DNA from: an uncultured Eubacteriales bacterium
GTDB taxonomy: Bacteria > Bacillota > Clostridia > Lachnospirales > Lachnospiraceae
DNA: 54,134 nt
NCBI GenBank assembly: GCA_900317095.1
Contig: ONFL01000067.1
Span: 1-54,134, forward strand
Direction: 5' to 3'
The notes under the pieces are model-generated. The model searched no databases and was not told the DNA's origin. It worked only from the letters and a program-made list of their open reading frames with translations. Below, in pieces: positions 52,587 through 54,134 of the stretch (its first letter is position 1; each line of letters opens with the position of its first letter). The position numbers were made by a program, and so were the translations under genes.

Positions 52587-52599
52587 CTTTGATCGTCCT

Positions 52600-52680
52600 T
52601 TCTTGATAATGTGTAGTCTCCGTATCTACACTCTCTTTTTATCAGAAAGCCTCGACTTAATCAAAGATACGGCTGAGGTA
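52600..52680 (-). repeat. Degenerate duplicate of the gene-end/spacer seen at 53955-54035
   Basis: The spacer between the two integrases resembles the spacer upstream of copy 2: TATCAGA, a CGAC-type block and GATACGG recur in the same order, and in the minus direction the CGTATC...TGATAAAA pattern aligns with the end of the partial gene at 53999 (CGTATCC...TGATAAAA). In this copy an early stop interrupts that frame. This supports tandem duplication of gene end plus integrase, or two related elements inserted side by side. Confidence 0.55.
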
Positions 52681-52687
52681 AAACAAA

Positions 52688-52711
52688 GAGCGAGACATCC
52701 TTGCCTCGCTC
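52688..52711 (-). terminator. Intrinsic terminator after integrase copy 2
   Basis: GAGCGAG pairs with CTCGCTC around ten bases on the minus strand, followed by TTTGTTTT. It separates the two integrase genes into different transcripts. Confidence 0.85.
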
Positions 52712-52733
52712 CTGCTTCATTTCCTATTTGTTA

Positions 52734-53951
52734 TTACTGTGCTGCATCCCAGCTTGCAAACGCACAGTTCATTGATCTGACCAGCTCATCTGGTCTGTTG
52801 TACTTAACCTTTGCATAAATGTCCATGGTAATCTTGCTGCTTTCATGGCCTGCCAGGTATTGAACCGTTTTGGGATCCACCGATGCATGAATGAGATTGG
52901 TAATGTAAGTATGCCGCAGCTGATGGGGTGTTACTTCAAAATCCAGACTGTAAACCACTTTTCCGTTATGAGCAGCCTTTTCTCCCAAGACAGGTGTGAC
53001 AGTATGCTTTACTCTTTTTCCATCTTCATACCGATAATAGCTCCGCTCCTTGACCGTCCTCGTAACAATATACTGCCAAAGTCGCTTAAACTGCGTGTAG
53101 GACAGCGGTTCGCCATCCCGGTTTGAAACTACATATTCCGAAGTCGAAGTTTCCTTTGCTGCTTTCAAACACTCAGCCAAGCAAACAGGAAGGGGGATAT
53201 TTCTCTCCGCAGCCTTGGTTTTCAATTCATCCGAAATCACCGGTCTGTTATGTTCGGTGTGCCATGCCCGTCTTACCGTCAGATATGGAGTATCTGTATC
53301 CAGATATACTGAATCCCATTGCAGAGCAAGAATTTCTTCCCGGCGTAGCCCTGCATATAAACCAATCATGACAAAGACATAAGGCGGCAAATCTCGGATA
53401 GCAGCCAAAAGGCGCTCCACCTGTTCATCTGTCAAAGCCTGACGATCCTCTTGTGGAACACCGCCACCCTTTGTTGTCAGATAAATCGTTGGGTTGTGGT
53501 CAATAATCCTGCTTTCCATCGCTGCGCGAAAGATAGATTTGTAAAGGATTACCACAGATTTATAAACCGATGCAGATTTTTTGGAAACCGGAACAAGGGC
53601 AAGCTGAATATCATCCAGGCTAACCTCACCCATCCGTTTATCTCCCAATTCCGCTATAATATGCCGCCTAACCTTTGAGGTGTAATCCGTCAAAGTAGTA
53701 GCTCGTACATGAACCGACTGCATCAGCAGCCACTTTTCACAATACTCTGCAACTGTGGGCGTTTTCCGATGAAAAGTGGCATTCTCAATCTGTTCCAACG
53801 CAAGCGTTTCTTTGTTGTATAGTTCTTCAGGTGTTTTTGCGTAGATAGCTACGAGCTTACCATTCGCGTCTTTGATTCTGGTCCTATAATATAGGACACC
53901 TCTTTTCATAACTGTGCCATATTGAGGAATTATTGTTTGCCGTTTGGCCAA
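52734..53951 (-). CDS. Tyrosine recombinase / site-specific integrase (copy 2)
   Basis: 405 residues, same plan as copy 1: YGTVMKRGVLYYRTRI, PTVAEYCEKWLLMQS, GLRREEIL (Arg203), PHQLRHTY and ITMDIYAKV. TTG at 53951 is preferred as the start (AGGAGG eight bases away, protein begins MAKRQTIIPQYG, aligning with MVKKKTQIPKYG of copy 1); a GTG at 53960 overlaps the ribosome site. All catalytic residues are present, so both copies look functional. It lies 47 bases after the partial gene at the edge. Confidence 0.92.
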   Translation of the reverse strand: MAKRQTIIPQYGTVMKRGVLYYRTRIKDANGKLVAIYAKTPEELYNKETLALEQIENATFHRKTPTVAEYCEKWLLMQSVHVRATTLTDYTSKVRRHIIAELGDKRMGEVSLDDIQLALVPVSKKSASVYKSVVILYKSIFRAAMESRIIDHNPTIYLTTKGGGVPQEDRQALTDEQVERLLAAIRDLPPYVFVMIGLYAGLRREEILALQWDSVYLDTDTPYLTVRRAWHTEHNRPVISDELKTKAAERNIPLPVCLAECLKAAKETSTSEYVVSNRDGEPLSYTQFKRLWQYIVTRTVKERSYYRYEDGKRVKHTVTPVLGEKAAHNGKVVYSLDFEVTPHQLRHTYITNLIHASVDPKTVQYLAGHESSKITMDIYAKVKYNRPDELVRSMNCAFASWDAAQ

Positions 53952-53998
53952 TTCCGTCACCTCCTAAGAATAGACTCCAGCGCTGTATCTATGTTTTA

Positions 53999-54133
53999 TC
54001 AGACCATTATGATTTCGACAAGGATACGGACCAGCTCACACTCCTGCTCTGCGAGGTTTACGATAAGTTGCGTTCTTTTCTGCTGGCTTTGCTCTGTGGG
54101 TGCATTTTGCGATATACTCCTGAAGGCCCGCTG
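53999..54133 (-). CDS. C-terminal end of an unidentified gene (window edge)
   Basis: A minus-strand frame enters from the right edge and ends at 53999 after 44 residues rich in Gln, Arg and Leu (NLAEQECELVRILVEIIMV at the end). Composition and placement just upstream of integrase copy 2 suggest the last part of a mobile-element gene. A degenerate copy of its very end is also found between the two integrases. Function not recognisable from this fragment. Confidence 0.5.
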   Translation of the reverse strand, partial: QRAFRSISQNAPTEQSQQKRTQLIVNLAEQECELVRILVEIIMV

Positions 54134-54134
54134 A

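Noticed and set aside
1-54134. CRISPR arrays, tRNA or rRNA genes
   Set aside because: No regularly spaced identical repeats and no cloverleaf or rRNA-like sequence were seen by eye; a dedicated search was not possible here.

Overview
The window looks like chromosome from an anaerobic Gram-positive clostridium, most likely a Lachnospiraceae-type gut bacterium. The evidence is mid-range GC, AGGAGG-type ribosome binding sites with occasional TTG/GTG starts, a ferredoxin-linked 2-oxoacid oxidoreductase, rubredoxin, a lone crotonase, ftsEX, SbcCD, an LtaS-type sulfatase-fold enzyme and a BMP-type (nucleoside) ABC importer. The family assignments are recognitions from the translated sequence; no database search was possible.

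Layout. 1-4.5 kb: ftsX (edge) and ftsE, a CdaR/PucR-type regulator, a divergent SDR reductase and a secreted coiled-coil M23 peptidoglycan hydrolase. 4.6-9.9 kb: a BMP-family importer operon. 9.9-12.1 kb: hotdog thioesterase, then a secreted barnase-like RNase lipoprotein, its barstar, a rhomboid protease, and rubredoxin. 12.4-16.2 kb: class A penicillin-binding protein, PrsW protease, DUF1292-like protein. 16.3-21.8 kb: lactate-permease-family transporter and a four-subunit 2-oxoacid:ferredoxin oxidoreductase operon preceded by a P-loop ATPase, divergent from a LysR regulator. 23.3-31.4 kb: SbcC/SbcD, an LtaS-like enzyme, a polytopic GT-C-like protein. 31.6-36.5 kb: crotonase, a C-terminally truncated iron alcohol dehydrogenase run into an N-terminally short aldehyde dehydrogenase, and a MATE exporter. 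36.7-43.3 kb: a nickel/peptide-type ABC importer with a tandem-duplicated SAM methyltransferase, behind a leader RNA with a terminator and a competing hairpin. 43.5-47.5 kb: hemB, cobA-hemD and a precorrin-2-dehydrogenase/hemC fusion, together covering ALA to sirohydrochlorin. 47.6-54.1 kb: accessory region with a broken cell-wall-binding-repeat gene, a membrane coiled-coil protein, a helix-turn-helix regulator with a frameshifted caspase-like peptidase, and two tandem related tyrosine recombinases followed by the end of another gene at the window edge.

The points most worth a second look are the barnase-lipoprotein/barstar/rhomboid cluster, the HTH-caspase pair beside the tandem integrases, the apparent attenuator or riboswitch leader before the metal/peptide importer with its double methyltransferase, and several decay junctions (ADH-ALDH, caspase, repeat protein, duplicated gene end between the integrases).
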